From: Hahella chejuensis KCTC 2396
Lineage (GTDB): Bacteria; Pseudomonadota; Gammaproteobacteria; Pseudomonadales; Oleiphilaceae
NCBI RefSeq assembly: GCF_000012985.1
Contig: NC_007645.1
Location: forward strand, 5,044,581 to 5,108,580
Direction of reading: 5' to 3'
DNA: 64,000 nucleotides
Shown here: positions 36,058-46,296 of the stretch, one piece after another
Numbering within the stretch: position 1 is the first letter of the stretch
Layout of the letters: every line of letters starts with the position of its first letter
Made by a program: the position numbers and the translations under genes
Notes under the pieces: model-generated
What the model saw: only the letters and a program-made list of their open reading frames with translations
What the model was told of the DNA's origin: nothing
The model's database searches: none

Positions 36058-36998
36058 CCCGCAGCGGACGCCGCCAGCGCCATAATATGCGTGAAGGCGG
36101 CGTCCGGATCTTCCTGCATAAAGCAATGCCCGCCAGGAAGGGTCTGCAACCGTACGTTGGGGTTTATCGACGCCGCCCGCTGCGCTGATTTCACCACGAA
36201 AGGGTATGTGCTCTCTCCATAAATAATCGCCATAGGCCGCCGCGCTTTTTTAATGGAAGGCCACAACTTCTCCGGAAAAGTCGCAAACACCGCCGCTTCC
36301 AGACGGGGTGGGCACTTCAAGGCCACCCCCCGCTCCGTTTCCTGCAGCGCATGTTGGATATAAGCCTCCAACGCATCGTCGCGCCACCCTTTCAGCATGC
36401 CGCGCCCCTCAAAATACTTACGCGCCGCCGCCATATCATCCCAGCCATCGCGTCGATTTTCCGCCCGCGCCGCCAAGGGATTTGGCGCGCGTAATCGCAG
36501 CCAGCGATAGGCGGTCAGCGCTCGCAACATGGTTGGCGTGAAGTAAACCGGGTCCAGCGCCACCACCTGATCAAACGCATCCTGGTGGGCGGCGGCGATC
36601 AGCGTGGTCAATACGCCGCCAAAGCTGTGTCCCACACCTAACGCAGGAACCGCGCCATAATCCGCACGAAAACGCCGCCAGGCGGCGTAGGCGGTTTCCG
36701 CCGTTGCATTCCAGCCGCGAAATGCGTCGCCAGCGTCGCTGTCGCCGTGCCCCTGCGCATCGCTAAGAAACAGGTCGTAATGCTCGGCGAGCAGGCGTAA
36801 CAACGGCTCGTAGGTCAACCCACAAAAACCGTTGCCGTGCATGAAGTGCAAGACCGGTTTGCCCGAGGGGCGGCTGCGCCAGCCTCGAATCGTCATTCCC
36901 GGCTCAGCGGCGTATTCCCAGGGAATCAACTTCATCAACAGAGACTCCGGCGGCGAATTTCTTACATCGGCCATACCAGAGAGTGAGGCTTGACTCAT
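36054..36998 (-). CDS. Alpha/beta hydrolase
   Basis: 314 aa. Alpha/beta-hydrolase fold: oxyanion segment HFMHGNGFCG, nucleophile elbow GVGHSFGG, and a late PGGHCFMQEDP histidine. The substrate cannot be told; the HGNGF motif is seen in esterase/epoxide-hydrolase-like families. Starts within the ATGA overlap with the glycosyltransferase gene upstream, so they are translationally coupled and probably part of one unit with the ABC genes. Confidence 0.85.
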   Translation of the reverse strand: MSQASLSGMADVRNSPPESLLMKLIPWEYAAEPGMTIRGWRSRPSGKPVLHFMHGNGFCGLTYEPLLRLLAEHYDLFLSDAQGHGDSDAGDAFRGWNATAETAYAAWRRFRADYGAVPALGVGHSFGGVLTTLIAAAHQDAFDQVVALDPVYFTPTMLRALTAYRWLRLRAPNPLAARAENRRDGWDDMAAARKYFEGRGMLKGWRDDALEAYIQHALQETERGVALKCPPRLEAAVFATFPEKLWPSIKKARRPMAIIYGESTYPFVVKSAQRAASINPNVRLQTLPGGHCFMQEDPDAAFTHIMALAASAAG

Positions 36999-38278
36999 AC
37001 TTCGTCCTTATCCTCTATATCGTTCATCAAAGCGTATACTTGCTCGTCATGATCACAGTGAATACTGGGGTACAGATTATCCCGCCACCAGTGTATCCAT
37101 TTAAGTGTCTGAAATCCGTCGAACCAGCAGTGAAAGTGGCGACGAAAGGCTTGCTCAGTGGAGGATTGCGCAGCAAAACGGCGCACCGCCCCGGCAATAG
37201 CGAACGCCTCCAGAGCGCTACCCGCCAAATCTTCCCGTCCGGTATAAGCGCCCAGCTCCGAGGAGATATCAGCCAGCGCCGCTTCCGGCTGCTCCCGCAG
37301 ACGCCATAGCGCCGTTACAGATTGCAGAAGTATGCGCAAGCACTGGTAGGTCGCCGGGTGATAAAAAAACACCGCCCCATCGCCTTCCAACGCCTTTTGC
37401 AACGCGGGTCCGGTGCCAAAGGGAACCCGGCGGCTGAGCCGCCCGCTTAAAACGATATCGCCGCCTTTTGTCTGCATTATCGGCCCAAGCTTGGCGAGCT
37501 TGTTCAGCAAATAAAAATCCTCCGCCGCCGCCCGTAATGGCATGCCGCGCACCATGGCGTAGGCGTCCGTGCGACAAGCCAGGGTGCTGCCGATAGTGTG
37601 GAAGGCGTAGGGAGACCCCGCTTTCTGCAAGCCCGCCACGTAGTATCGCAGCTTACTTTCATAGAGTTGCATCAATAGCTGCTGTCTGGCGTCGCCTTCG
37701 CCACGGTGACGAAAAGGGTGAACCAGCGCCACGGCGTCACCAGCCTGCTGCGGCGCTTGCTCGAAATAATCGGAGGGGAGTTCGGCGTCAGCGTCAGTGA
37801 AATGAATCCACGGGGTTTGCAGATAGCCCGCCACGACCAAAGCCAAAGCGATGTCGCCGCCTATTTTTCGGGCCAGCCCCACCCCTGACTCTTTGGGAAT
37901 CAAGGCTTCCTCGGCGCATCGATCCACCAGAAGAATTGAGCGCCCGGCAGTCTCCACCAACTGCAAATTGGCGCGACGCCACAACGTGCGACCTTCGTTT
38001 TGGGCTTGTCGCAAACACTCCCGAGTCGTCGCCAATGCATCCGCTTCCGCGGACACAGGCGCATTGATTACCCAGATTTGCAGGCAGTCAGTCTTGGTTA
38101 GAGCCTCTGCAACACGCTTAAGCCTTTGATAGTCCTCCGCGAATGCAGGAATGACCAAAGCGGCGCGCCACCGCTCCTCAATCCCCTCAAACCCTTGGCT
38201 TTCCGCTTCCGCATACTCACGCAGATACTTATCTACCGCTTTATTAGGCCTGTACGCCCGAGCAACCGCCTCCGCCAT
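36995..38278 (-). CDS. Family 2-like glycosyltransferase (GT-A fold)
   Basis: 427 aa from the ATG at 38278, 10 bases after the ABC permease stop; the open frame continues upstream inside that gene. Shows a GT-A-type core: WRAALVIPAFAEDYQRLKRVAEAL, a DxD-like HFTDADAELP, and YAFHTIGSTLACRTDAYAMVRGMPLRAAAEDFYLLNKL (acceptor-side ED). No membrane helices seen. Sugar donor and acceptor unknown. An unusual companion for a YbbAP ABC system and a hydrolase; they may act on a shared envelope substrate, but this is inference. Confidence 0.75.
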   Translation of the reverse strand: MAEAVARAYRPNKAVDKYLREYAEAESQGFEGIEERWRAALVIPAFAEDYQRLKRVAEALTKTDCLQIWVINAPVSAEADALATTRECLRQAQNEGRTLWRRANLQLVETAGRSILLVDRCAEEALIPKESGVGLARKIGGDIALALVVAGYLQTPWIHFTDADAELPSDYFEQAPQQAGDAVALVHPFRHRGEGDARQQLLMQLYESKLRYYVAGLQKAGSPYAFHTIGSTLACRTDAYAMVRGMPLRAAAEDFYLLNKLAKLGPIMQTKGGDIVLSGRLSRRVPFGTGPALQKALEGDGAVFFYHPATYQCLRILLQSVTALWRLREQPEAALADISSELGAYTGREDLAGSALEAFAIAGAVRRFAAQSSTEQAFRRHFHCWFDGFQTLKWIHWWRDNLYPSIHCDHDEQVYALMNDIEDKDEV

Positions 38279-38288
38279 CGACGCCAGC

Positions 38289-40808
38289 CTACTCCACAAA
38301 GCCAGATTGCAAGGTCGCATGAGGCGGAGCCAACAGAGCGCCCCGCAAACACCAGTATGCATACGCCGCGGTCGCGCCGGCGCTGATTAACGGCGCCAGC
38401 AACCACAGCTCCCAGTGCAGGCTAAAAGGCAGCTCAAATAAGCGATATTGCAGGAAGCCCGCTATGCTTTCCGCCACGATGACGCCCATGACGCCGGCGA
38501 AAGCGCCGATCAGACTAAACTCGCCTACAGTCGCGCCGATCACGACGCGCCGGTGCGCGCCCAGCGCTCGAAACAACGCTGTTTCCGCACGCCGGGAGGG
38601 GGCCTCGCGCGCCAGTAAAGACGCCACCACCAACAGCGCCGCCGCAAAAATCAGCGCCAACAGCGCCTCAATCGCCAGCGACACCTGCGCGATCACTTCA
38701 CGCACTTTCACGACAAATTGATCCAGTTCCAGCACAGATACCGTGGGAAACTGTCGATTGACCCGATTCACCATTTCAGTCTTGTTATCGCCCAGATAAG
38801 CGCTGGTCAGATAGGTGGCGGCGAAGCTATCCAGCGCGCCAGGCGCGAAAGCCATGTAGAAGTTGGGCTTGAGGCTGTCCCATTGCACACTGCGAATGCT
38901 CTGCACTTTCGATTCCAGCACGGAGCCGCCGATCTGGAAAGTCAGGGCATCTCCCAGCTTTACGTCGAGACGCTGCGCCAATTGGCTTTCGATGGAGACG
39001 CCAGGGACACTGACGGCCACGCTCGACGACGCGTCCCACCAGGAGCCGCGCACGATGCGATTATCTTCGGGCAATTCCGCCATCCAGGTAAGATTAAGCT
39101 CCCGGTTCAGCGCGCCAACCTCTCTCTCCTTGCTCACCACTGTACGCACAGGATCGCCGTTGATGTGGGTCAGGCGACCCCGCACCATCGGGTACAGTGG
39201 CGCCGCAGCAATCTGGTTTTGCTCGAACAGCGTTTGCATCGGCTCCACTTCATAAGGAGCGATGTTAATGAAGAAATGATTGGGCGCGTTTTCTGGAATT
39301 TGCGCCCGCCAGTTGTCTACCAACTCCGTCCGCACCAGAAATAACGTCAGCAGCAAAGCCCAGGCGCTGCCCAGCGCCAGTACGTGCGGCACCGTTGACC
39401 AGGGGCGACGCTTCAACTGATCGGCCCCTGCCCGCAGGGCGCCTGGCGTGACCGTGCGGCGCGGCGGACGCAGCTTCACCCACATTTTCATCAACCAGGC
39501 CGCTATGGCGATCATCGCCGCCAGTCCAATCAATACAGCAGCGACGATGGTTAGTTCACCGCTGTAGACCATCAATAACGCCGCAAATCCGACCAGGGCG
39601 GACAACATACGCGACTTAGAGAACCCGAGCATGCGCTGAAAGTCCGCATTGGCCGCCGCCTGACGCAGAATAAACATGGGCGGCTGTTTGGCCAGAGCCC
39701 GAAACACCGGCCAGGCGAACGCCGCCAGCACAATCGCCAACGTCAGCAACGGCAACCAGACCCAGTTCAGAGGCAGTGATTTCTGCAGCGGCGGCAGCAT
39801 GTCGCCCATGGCCCATACCGCCCATTGCTCAAATAACAACCCGCACGCCAGCCCTAAAACCGAGGCGCTGGCGGCGGAAATCAACAGTAATGACGCAAAG
39901 CGCATACGTAACTGGCCACTGCGGCAGCCCAAGGTTTTCAGCAGAGCGACCGTGTCTTTTTGCTGTTGCGCGTAATACTGCGCCGTGACGGTGAGCGCCA
40001 CCGCCGCCAGCAATACCCCCAATACGCCTCCCAGCAACAGGTAACGTTCCGCCCGCTCAATCGCCCGCGACACCGCCGGGCGACCGTCCTTGGCGGAGAC
40101 AATCCGCTCAGAGGCCGTCAGTGAAGACGAGATGTCTGCGTTGAACTGCTCCAGCAGCCGCTCCTCCCCCGCCAGCAGAAGGCGATACTTCAATCGGCTT
40201 CCGGGCTGGGCCACTGCGGTGGCGGCGACATCCTCGTAGCTCATCAATACCCGCGGCGCCACGTTCATAAAGGAAAACGAAGGGTCGGGCTCTTTCGCCA
40301 GCAACCCGGTAATGGTCAACTGCTTACGGCCAACGCCGACCCTGTCTCCCAGCTCCACGCCCAGCAGGGAAAACAGTCTTGGCGCCAGCCAGACCTCACC
40401 TTGCGCCGGCCCATGATGAACCGTTTGCGCCGACGCGCCAGCCTGGGTCACCACGCCAACCTCGCCTTTCAGCGGATAACCTTTATCCACGGCTTTTACA
40501 GCCACCAGTTGAAACTGGTCGCCGTTATTCAGCATGGTGGAGAACTCCAGCGTAAACGCCGTCTCCAGGCCCAGTTTTTGCGCTTCATCCACCCAGGCGT
40601 CTGAGAGATCGCCTGAGCTCTCAATGACCTGATCGCCTCCCAGAAAGCGGGAAGCGCCGTCGTCGAATACGGCTTTCAAGCGACCGGTAAAAGCGGTGAT
40701 CGACGCCACGGTCAGCACCGCGACGAACAACGCCAGCCATAACAGACGAAACGAGGGTTGCCGCCATTCTCGCAGCCAAAGTTGCAGCGGACGCATAGAG
40801 TTCATCAT
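38289..40808 (-). CDS. YbbP-type ABC transporter permease (FtsX superfamily)
   Basis: 839 aa, about ten membrane helices arranged as two FtsX-like halves (helices near 22-42, 255-275, 305-330, 350-370, 405-455, 470-490, 720-745, 765-790, 800-820) with large periplasmic domains between (about 45-250 and 500-715). This is the MacB/LolCE-like class that moves lipids or lipoproteins or does mechanical work rather than solute uptake. E. coli YbbP pairs with YbbA next to tesA, as here. Its ATG overlaps the ATPase stop by one base (TAATG). Confidence 0.88.
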   Translation of the reverse strand: MMNSMRPLQLWLREWRQPSFRLLWLALFVAVLTVASITAFTGRLKAVFDDGASRFLGGDQVIESSGDLSDAWVDEAQKLGLETAFTLEFSTMLNNGDQFQLVAVKAVDKGYPLKGEVGVVTQAGASAQTVHHGPAQGEVWLAPRLFSLLGVELGDRVGVGRKQLTITGLLAKEPDPSFSFMNVAPRVLMSYEDVAATAVAQPGSRLKYRLLLAGEERLLEQFNADISSSLTASERIVSAKDGRPAVSRAIERAERYLLLGGVLGVLLAAVALTVTAQYYAQQQKDTVALLKTLGCRSGQLRMRFASLLLISAASASVLGLACGLLFEQWAVWAMGDMLPPLQKSLPLNWVWLPLLTLAIVLAAFAWPVFRALAKQPPMFILRQAAANADFQRMLGFSKSRMLSALVGFAALLMVYSGELTIVAAVLIGLAAMIAIAAWLMKMWVKLRPPRRTVTPGALRAGADQLKRRPWSTVPHVLALGSAWALLLTLFLVRTELVDNWRAQIPENAPNHFFINIAPYEVEPMQTLFEQNQIAAAPLYPMVRGRLTHINGDPVRTVVSKEREVGALNRELNLTWMAELPEDNRIVRGSWWDASSSVAVSVPGVSIESQLAQRLDVKLGDALTFQIGGSVLESKVQSIRSVQWDSLKPNFYMAFAPGALDSFAATYLTSAYLGDNKTEMVNRVNRQFPTVSVLELDQFVVKVREVIAQVSLAIEALLALIFAAALLVVASLLAREAPSRRAETALFRALGAHRRVVIGATVGEFSLIGAFAGVMGVIVAESIAGFLQYRLFELPFSLHWELWLLAPLISAGATAAYAYWCLRGALLAPPHATLQSGFVE

Positions 40809-41485
40809 TACGCCATCTCCAGAACGCCCTGATCCAGGGCCAGAGATCGACCGCAGCGGCCTGCCAGTTCACGGTCGTGAGTAACCAGAATCAATGTCGT
40901 GGAATGCTGTTTATTCAGATCAAACAGCAGATCCATGATGTGCTGCCCGGTTTCCAGATCCAGATTGCCGGTAGGCTCATCCGCAAACAGAATATCCGGC
41001 TCCGTGGCGAAAGCTCTGGCTACGGCGACCCGCTGTTGCTCGCCTCCGGACAACTGGCGCGGGTAATGCCCCTCTCGCTCCAGCAACCCCACTCGGTCCA
41101 GCCAGTCCCGCGCCCGCTCGCGACTTTCCGCAACGCCGGCGAGATCCAGCGGCAACATCACATTTTCCAGAGCTGTCATGGTGGGAATGAGCTGAAAGGA
41201 TTGAAAAACGAAACCGACATGTTGGGCGCGAATAGCGGCGCGACCGTCCTCATCCAGTTGCGCGAGATCCTTGCCCAGCATACGCACCTGACCGGCTGAC
41301 GGCAGATCAAGGCCCGCCATGATGCTCAGCAGTGTGGTCTTGCCGGAGCCGGAGCGTCCGATAATCGCCAACGACTCCCCCACCTTGATTTGCAGATCGA
41401 CGCCTTTCAATATATCCAAACGCCCGCTACCATTGGAGACACTTTTCGTAAGCGATTTAACCTCAAGCACATCAACCGAAGTCAT
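40808..41485 (-). CDS. YbbA-type ABC transporter ATP-binding protein
   Basis: 225 aa from the ATG at 41485 (GAGG a few bases upstream). Walker [11 protein letters not shown]-loop [22 protein letters not shown], signature [14 protein letters not shown] and Walker [13 protein letters not shown], typical of the MacB/LolD/YbbA group. It powers the permease encoded immediately downstream. The start codon overlaps that of divergent tesA, so the two promoters lie within each other's coding regions. Confidence 0.92.
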   Translation of the reverse strand: MTSVDVLEVKSLTKSVSNGSGRLDILKGVDLQIKVGESLAIIGRSGSGKTTLLSIMAGLDLPSAGQVRMLGKDLAQLDEDGRAAIRAQHVGFVFQSFQLIPTMTALENVMLPLDLAGVAESRERARDWLDRVGLLEREGHYPRQLSGGEQQRVAVARAFATEPDILFADEPTGNLDLETGQHIMDLLFDLNKQHSTTLILVTHDRELAGRCGRSLALDQGVLEMA

Positions 41486-42158
41486 GCCAGCAACCTCATT
41501 CCTCAATCTGTTTAAACGTCATGTCATCAAGTCCGTCTGGACTCTGTTTGCGCTCTGTTGCCTGATGGTAAGCCCTATCACACAGGCTGTCACAGATAAA
41601 TCGCAACCAGTAAAAATTGTCGTGTTAGGGGACAGTCTCAGCGCCGCTTATGGCATCCCCCTGGAATCCGGCTGGATTACGCTGATGGAAAACGAGCTTA
41701 GCGCCACCTACCCCAACCTCACCCTGATCAACGCCAGCATTTCCGGCGAAACCACCGGCGGCGGCCGCGCCCGCCTGTCAGCGTTATTGAAGGAGCACAA
41801 ACCGGATATCGTCCTTCTGGAACTGGGTGGTAACGATGGCCTGCGTGGTTTCCCCCTCAACATCATTAAAGACAACCTGGCGGCTATGCTGGATAGCATC
41901 GCTGACGCCGGCGCAAAGGCCATGCTGATCGGCATGCGCATTCCGCCCAATTATGGACCGGCTTATGCTGAAGGATTCCATCAGATCTACCAAGACCTGG
42001 CCAGTGAACAAAAAGTCACGTTAGTTCCCTTCCTGCTGGATAATGTCGCGCTTGATCCCAGTTTGATGCAGTCCGACGGGATTCACCCCAACGCCAAGGG
42101 CCAGCCGCAACTGGTGGAAAATGTATTGCCGCATTTAAATTCTCTGCTAAGTCATTGA
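41484..42158 (+). CDS. tesA: Multifunctional acyl-CoA thioesterase I / lysophospholipase L1
   Basis: 224 aa from the ATG at 41484. Signal peptide (about 1-33, ending SPITQA), then an SGNH hydrolase: block I VVLGDSLSAAYGI, block III GGNDGLRG and block V DGIHPNAKG, matching TesA. In E. coli it is a periplasmic esterase acting on thioesters and lysophospholipids. The divergent arrangement with ybbA is conserved. The frame opens earlier within the ATPase gene, but that part is antisense coding. Confidence 0.92.
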   Translation: MPATSFLNLFKRHVIKSVWTLFALCCLMVSPITQAVTDKSQPVKIVVLGDSLSAAYGIPLESGWITLMENELSATYPNLTLINASISGETTGGGRARLSALLKEHKPDIVLLELGGNDGLRGFPLNIIKDNLAAMLDSIADAGAKAMLIGMRIPPNYGPAYAEGFHQIYQDLASEQKVTLVPFLLDNVALDPSLMQSDGIHPNAKGQPQLVENVLPHLNSLLSH

Positions 42159-42233
42159 TCCAAGCGACGCTTATTTGCACTCTTTATAGCTATTGCTAGT
42201 CTTAAAGTAAGTCATACTATTGAGGCTGGCTAT

Positions 42234-43157
42234 ATGGTGACCCCGCGAATTCGTCCGGGATGGTTGTTGTGCCTGCTGGCGGCATGGGCATTCAGCGGCC
42301 ATGTCGGCGCGGCGATAATCAATAACAACAACGTCTTCCAGATCAGCGAACAAATGCAGATCAAGGCCAAGCGTCTGATCGCCGCTCAGAACAAGTCTGT
42401 TGACGAATCTGACGCGCCGGTGTTTCAGGATAAGTTGCCCAATCAGGTCTATGCAAAGGCGCTGGACGCCTATGCGCAGATTCGTCAGTTGATGACGCTG
42501 AATAACCTTTCTCCCATCGAAGATAAACAGCTCCCCTTCCAGATTTTCAGACCTAAAGACGTATACGAGCTATTAGAACAAGCGGACCAGGGCCTCAACG
42601 CCATTTTGGAAACCAAGTCCATCAGTACGGAAGCGGAATTTGAACGCCCTTTGGGCAAGTCCGGCGCCGATGTCTATCAAAGCCTGTGGAAGCTCACCAA
42701 TGTTTTATCCGTACTAGCCCCGCCGCCGGATATCGGCGATACGCAAAAACAATTCAAGCTGATCGAAGATGAGCTGAGGCTGCTGGCCCGTGCGCAGAAC
42801 CTCAAATTTTCCGAGCCGCAAAAGGATCAGTACAGCGACAAGAGTATCCGTGACGTGATGCTGGCGCTGTACCAGGACTATCACCTGCTCGGCAGACTGC
42901 AGCGCAATCTGGAGGTGGAGCCCACCAGTCCGGAAGCCATCCCCAGCGGCGCCTTGACCGTGCTGGATGTTTACGACGGCGCGCGCAGCGTGCTGGCGGA
43001 GATCCACCGCATGAAAGCCGGCCTCAATATCGAACAGCGCAGCCCGGCGCCCGAGGGGGAAGCCAACGCCTCCCTGAACAGCCTGTATGCGCAAGCGAAA
43101 AAAATCCATGATTTGCTGATAAGCCTGCTGAGCGGTATGACCCCGGCGGGCCAATAG
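42234..43157 (+). CDS. Unknown periplasmic protein preceding a chemoreceptor
   Basis: 307 aa; GAGG 8 bases before the ATG. A clear signal peptide (about 1-27, LLCLLAAWAFSGHVGAA) then a soluble, mostly helical protein with no motif I recognise. Ends 23 bases before the methyl-accepting protein gene, so they are surely cotranscribed. A natural idea is that it binds a ligand or partner for the chemoreceptor in the periplasm; nothing in the sequence proves it. Confidence 0.75.
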   Translation: MVTPRIRPGWLLCLLAAWAFSGHVGAAIINNNNVFQISEQMQIKAKRLIAAQNKSVDESDAPVFQDKLPNQVYAKALDAYAQIRQLMTLNNLSPIEDKQLPFQIFRPKDVYELLEQADQGLNAILETKSISTEAEFERPLGKSGADVYQSLWKLTNVLSVLAPPPDIGDTQKQFKLIEDELRLLARAQNLKFSEPQKDQYSDKSIRDVMLALYQDYHLLGRLQRNLEVEPTSPEAIPSGALTVLDVYDGARSVLAEIHRMKAGLNIEQRSPAPEGEANASLNSLYAQAKKIHDLLISLLSGMTPAGQ

Positions 43158-43180
43158 CGATGTAATAACTGAGGTGCGGA

Positions 43181-45130
43181 ATGCGTCTGCAGAATCTTCC
43201 ATTGATGCTGAAGTTGAGTCTGGTTCCGGCGCTGATACTGATTCTGTTGCTGGCTTATGCGCTGATAGTGATCTCATCTCTACGGGAAATCACCACCCGC
43301 GCCAACCACTTTTCCACCGTCATCGAACCGACAGCGCGCCTGACCAGCGAGCTCAGCGCCAATCTGTCCACCCGCGCCAGCCTGCAGCAGCAGTATCTGC
43401 GCACGCCTAACGATAAAACACTGGAAGAATACAATCAGGCCAGCGCGCAGGCGCAAGAGTACTTTTCCGACGCCAATTTCAGCAAACTGAAAAGCGCCAA
43501 CGCCCTGCAAACCGCCAGCCTGCGCATCGACGATTTGTTTCGCAACAATCTGCTGCCCAAAAACCGTGAGTTACGCAGCAGTATCGCCACCGTGCAGGAA
43601 ACAATCGTGCCGAAAACCCTGGAGCTCTCCAATAACATCAGGGTGACCCTGGACCCTTCCAGCGCTCAGGTGCTGATTCAATGGACTATCCTGGTCAGCA
43701 ACCATATACAGGCCGCGCTCATTAACCTGAACGCGTTCATGCGCACCGGCTCGCCCACAGAAACCGACGCTTTTTTGATGGAAGTCTATGGGGCGCAAAA
43801 TGCGGTGATCGACCTGAAAAAACACTTGCGCAAGCCGGAGCATGAAAAATGGATTGGTGAAATAGATGGCCTGGTGAAACAGTTTGAAAGCAAAGCAAAA
43901 ACCATCTTCGACGTCGCCCGCACTCAGAACAGCCTCTTGGACAGCGAACTGCGTCCTTTGGTCAACGACACCCTGAACGTTGTGGCGGAAGAGCAGGCCA
44001 GCATCTGGAGCGACTTGCGCAGCGTCAGTGGATACATTGCGGAATCCCTGGACTCCAATATCGTGAAAATGCTGCTCTTTCTGGTCGTCACGCTGGTCAT
44101 TTCCAGCGTTTTGACCGCGCTGGTGTCGCGTCTGATCAGCAAGCCCATTAAAGATGTGGTCGCCACAATGGAAGACATCGCCCAAGGCGGCGGCGACCTC
44201 ACCCGGCGCCTGACATACCTTGGCCAGGATGAACTTGGCCGTCTGGCGCGCGCGTTCAACCAATTTATCGAGCTGATTCAGCAGATATGCATCAGCATCA
44301 ATGACAAATCTCAGGAGCTGGGACAATCAGCGGAATCCTTGCAGGATGTGGCTCATCAGGGCGAAAACTGCCTGGAGCAACAAAAAGCCGAATTCGTCAC
44401 CGTATCCGAATCCACACAACTGATCTCCCACAGTTTCCGGGATATCGCCCAGCAGGCGGGCAAATTGCTGGAAATCGCGCAATCCATCGCCTCACAGTCG
44501 GATAATGGTAAGCGCTTGCTGCAGAACAATACGGACACGCTTTCCAAACTGGCCCAGCAAATGGAGACCTCTTACGCCTCCATGCAACGCTTGGCCAGCA
44601 GCAGCCAGAAAGTCTCGGAAGTGCTGCAGGTCATCAACAATATCGCCGAGCAAACCAACCTGCTCGCGCTAAACGCAGCTATCGAAGCCGCCCGCGCCGG
44701 CGAGCATGGTCGCGGCTTCGCCGTAGTGGCGGATGAAGTCAGGCAATTGGCGTTGCGCACTCGGGACTCCACCGAAGAAATCCGCGAAATCATGGAAGGC
44801 CTGCAAAAAGACGCGCAAGAAACAGAAAAAATGATCAACCTGAGCAACAGCATGACGCAAAACAGCGTGTCGCAGATGAGCACGCTGGCGGTGACCGTAG
44901 ATCAGACCAACAGCGGCATTGCAGAGGCCAGCGACCTGATCGACCAAGTGGCCAAAACTACCGAGGAACAGGCCAAGCACGCGGAAGGCATCGCGCAAAG
45001 CATGCATACTTTGGAGACGCTACTGGATGAAAGCTGGCTGCAGGTGAACACCACCTCCTCCAACAGCGAGAATATCAATCAGCTGTCATCGCAGCTGCAG
45101 GAAAACGTCGGCCGCTTTAAGACTTGTTAA
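43181..45130 (+). CDS. Methyl-accepting chemotaxis protein
   Basis: 649 aa; AGGTGCGGA precedes the ATG. Two membrane helices (about 12-32 and 303-325) bracket a long, helical periplasmic sensor of about 270 residues. Then HAMP (about 326-380, [29 protein letters not shown]) and the cytoplasmic signalling domain with the hairpin tip [42 protein letters not shown]. It would report to CheA/CheW. No CheB/CheR tethering pentapeptide at the C-terminus (ends GRFKTC). Confidence 0.95.
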   Translation: MRLQNLPLMLKLSLVPALILILLLAYALIVISSLREITTRANHFSTVIEPTARLTSELSANLSTRASLQQQYLRTPNDKTLEEYNQASAQAQEYFSDANFSKLKSANALQTASLRIDDLFRNNLLPKNRELRSSIATVQETIVPKTLELSNNIRVTLDPSSAQVLIQWTILVSNHIQAALINLNAFMRTGSPTETDAFLMEVYGAQNAVIDLKKHLRKPEHEKWIGEIDGLVKQFESKAKTIFDVARTQNSLLDSELRPLVNDTLNVVAEEQASIWSDLRSVSGYIAESLDSNIVKMLLFLVVTLVISSVLTALVSRLISKPIKDVVATMEDIAQGGGDLTRRLTYLGQDELGRLARAFNQFIELIQQICISINDKSQELGQSAESLQDVAHQGENCLEQQKAEFVTVSESTQLISHSFRDIAQQAGKLLEIAQSIASQSDNGKRLLQNNTDTLSKLAQQMETSYASMQRLASSSQKVSEVLQVINNIAEQTNLLALNAAIEAARAGEHGRGFAVVADEVRQLALRTRDSTEEIREIMEGLQKDAQETEKMINLSNSMTQNSVSQMSTLAVTVDQTNSGIAEASDLIDQVAKTTEEQAKHAEGIAQSMHTLETLLDESWLQVNTTSSNSENINQLSSQLQENVGRFKTC

Positions 45131-45161
45131 GCGTCGTTAACTGCACGGCCGGTTGGCGCCT

Positions 45162-46085
45162 TTATTTGATTACCAGCACGTCACATTCCAGATGATCCAG
45201 CACCCGCTCCGCCGTGCTGCCGATAAAAATGCGGTCCACGCCGCTGCGGGATACCGCGCCCATCACCACCAGATCATGTCCGTGCTGATTGACGCAGGCG
45301 GGTAGCACTTTCTCCGGCGAGCCTTCTTCGAAAAACACATGCGTGCTTGACTCCACATAGTTTTCCAGCAGGCGGTCCAGCGCCTTTTGGTGCTTGGACT
45401 TCACTTTCTCGCGATATTCCTCGTAATCGGCGACGATGGCGTCAAATTCCACCAACATGCCGGTAGGTATCGGCTCATAGGCGTGCACGACGTTCAGTTC
45501 CGCAGGCAGGCGACAGGAAATTTCGTGGGCGATGTCCAAAATGCGGGGATTCAGATTATTAACTGAGCCCTCCACCTCTATCGGGTCCACCGCCGCCAGT
45601 ACTTGAATATGTCCATCCCAGCGATGTTCCTCCCGCACAAACCAGATTGGCGCATCCGCATCCCGCATCAAATGCCAGTCTGTATTGGTGAATAACGCCC
45701 GCTGCAGGATGGAGTGATGATGGGTGGCCTTGATAATGAGTTGCGCTTGTGTCTCGCGACAACGTTCCACTACCGCTTTGTAGAGAGGCTTCTCCCAGCG
45801 CACATGCTGGGTGACGGCGATGCCGTGGGCGCGCATCTGCTCCGCAAAGGCCTCCAGCCAGCGTTCGCGACTGGCCAGACAACTGTCCTTAGCCGAACTA
45901 AGCGCCTTGGCGTCGAAGGGATAACTGGACTCCAGCGCCCGTTGATATTCCGCCACCATCAGCTCCACTTCCGCGCCCAGCGCCTTGGCGAGGCGAATCG
46001 TACGGGGAATGACTTCCTGCCTTTCCTTGGTCGGGTCCACAACCAGCAATATCTTTTTAATCTCCGCCAGCTTCTTGATTTCCAT
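45162..46085 (-). CDS. UspE-like tandem universal stress protein
   Basis: 307 aa from the ATG at 46085, preceded by GGGGAGAGG. Two Usp domains in tandem: the first (about 10-150, KKILLVVDPTKERQEVIPRTIRLAKAL) and the second (about 155-307) ending with GAVSRSGVDRIFIGSTAERVLDHLECDVLVIK, which keeps the G-2x-G-9x-G-S/T ATP-binding pattern. UspE-type proteins respond to starvation and DNA damage; the mechanism is unclear. Convergent with the chemoreceptor gene. Confidence 0.9.
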   Translation of the reverse strand: MEIKKLAEIKKILLVVDPTKERQEVIPRTIRLAKALGAEVELMVAEYQRALESSYPFDAKALSSAKDSCLASRERWLEAFAEQMRAHGIAVTQHVRWEKPLYKAVVERCRETQAQLIIKATHHHSILQRALFTNTDWHLMRDADAPIWFVREEHRWDGHIQVLAAVDPIEVEGSVNNLNPRILDIAHEISCRLPAELNVVHAYEPIPTGMLVEFDAIVADYEEYREKVKSKHQKALDRLLENYVESSTHVFFEEGSPEKVLPACVNQHGHDLVVMGAVSRSGVDRIFIGSTAERVLDHLECDVLVIK

Positions 46086-46146
46086 AGCCTCTCCCCACCG
46101 ATTTAAAATTTTTTTCAACTTCCGTCGTTTTTAATAATAGAAAAGG

Positions 46147-46175
46147 TTGACGAGATAGTCCCATGTCATTATTAT
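46147..46175 (+). promoter_or_regulatory. Sigma-70 promoter for tRNA-Asn/tRNA-Pro
   Basis: TTGACG, 17 bases, then TATTAT, about 20 bases before tRNA-Asn. A GC-rich discriminator (GCGGCC) follows the -10, as expected for growth-rate-controlled stable RNA promoters. Confidence 0.7.
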
Positions 46176-46195
46176 TGCGGCCTCGAAAATGACGT

Positions 46196-46271
46196 TCCCC
46201 GATAGCTCAGTTGGTAGAGCAAATGACTGTTAATCATTGGGTCGCTGGTTCGAGTCCAGCTCGGGGAGCCA
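46196..46271 (+). tRNA. tRNA-Asn (anticodon GTT)
   Basis: 76-base cloverleaf with acceptor TCCCCG/CGGGGA, anticodon loop CTGTTAA (GTT), T-arm GGTTCGAGTCC and encoded CCA. Followed 25 bases later by tRNA-Pro. Confidence 0.97.
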
Positions 46272-46296
46272 ACTTTTTCGGATCTTCAAGATCATT

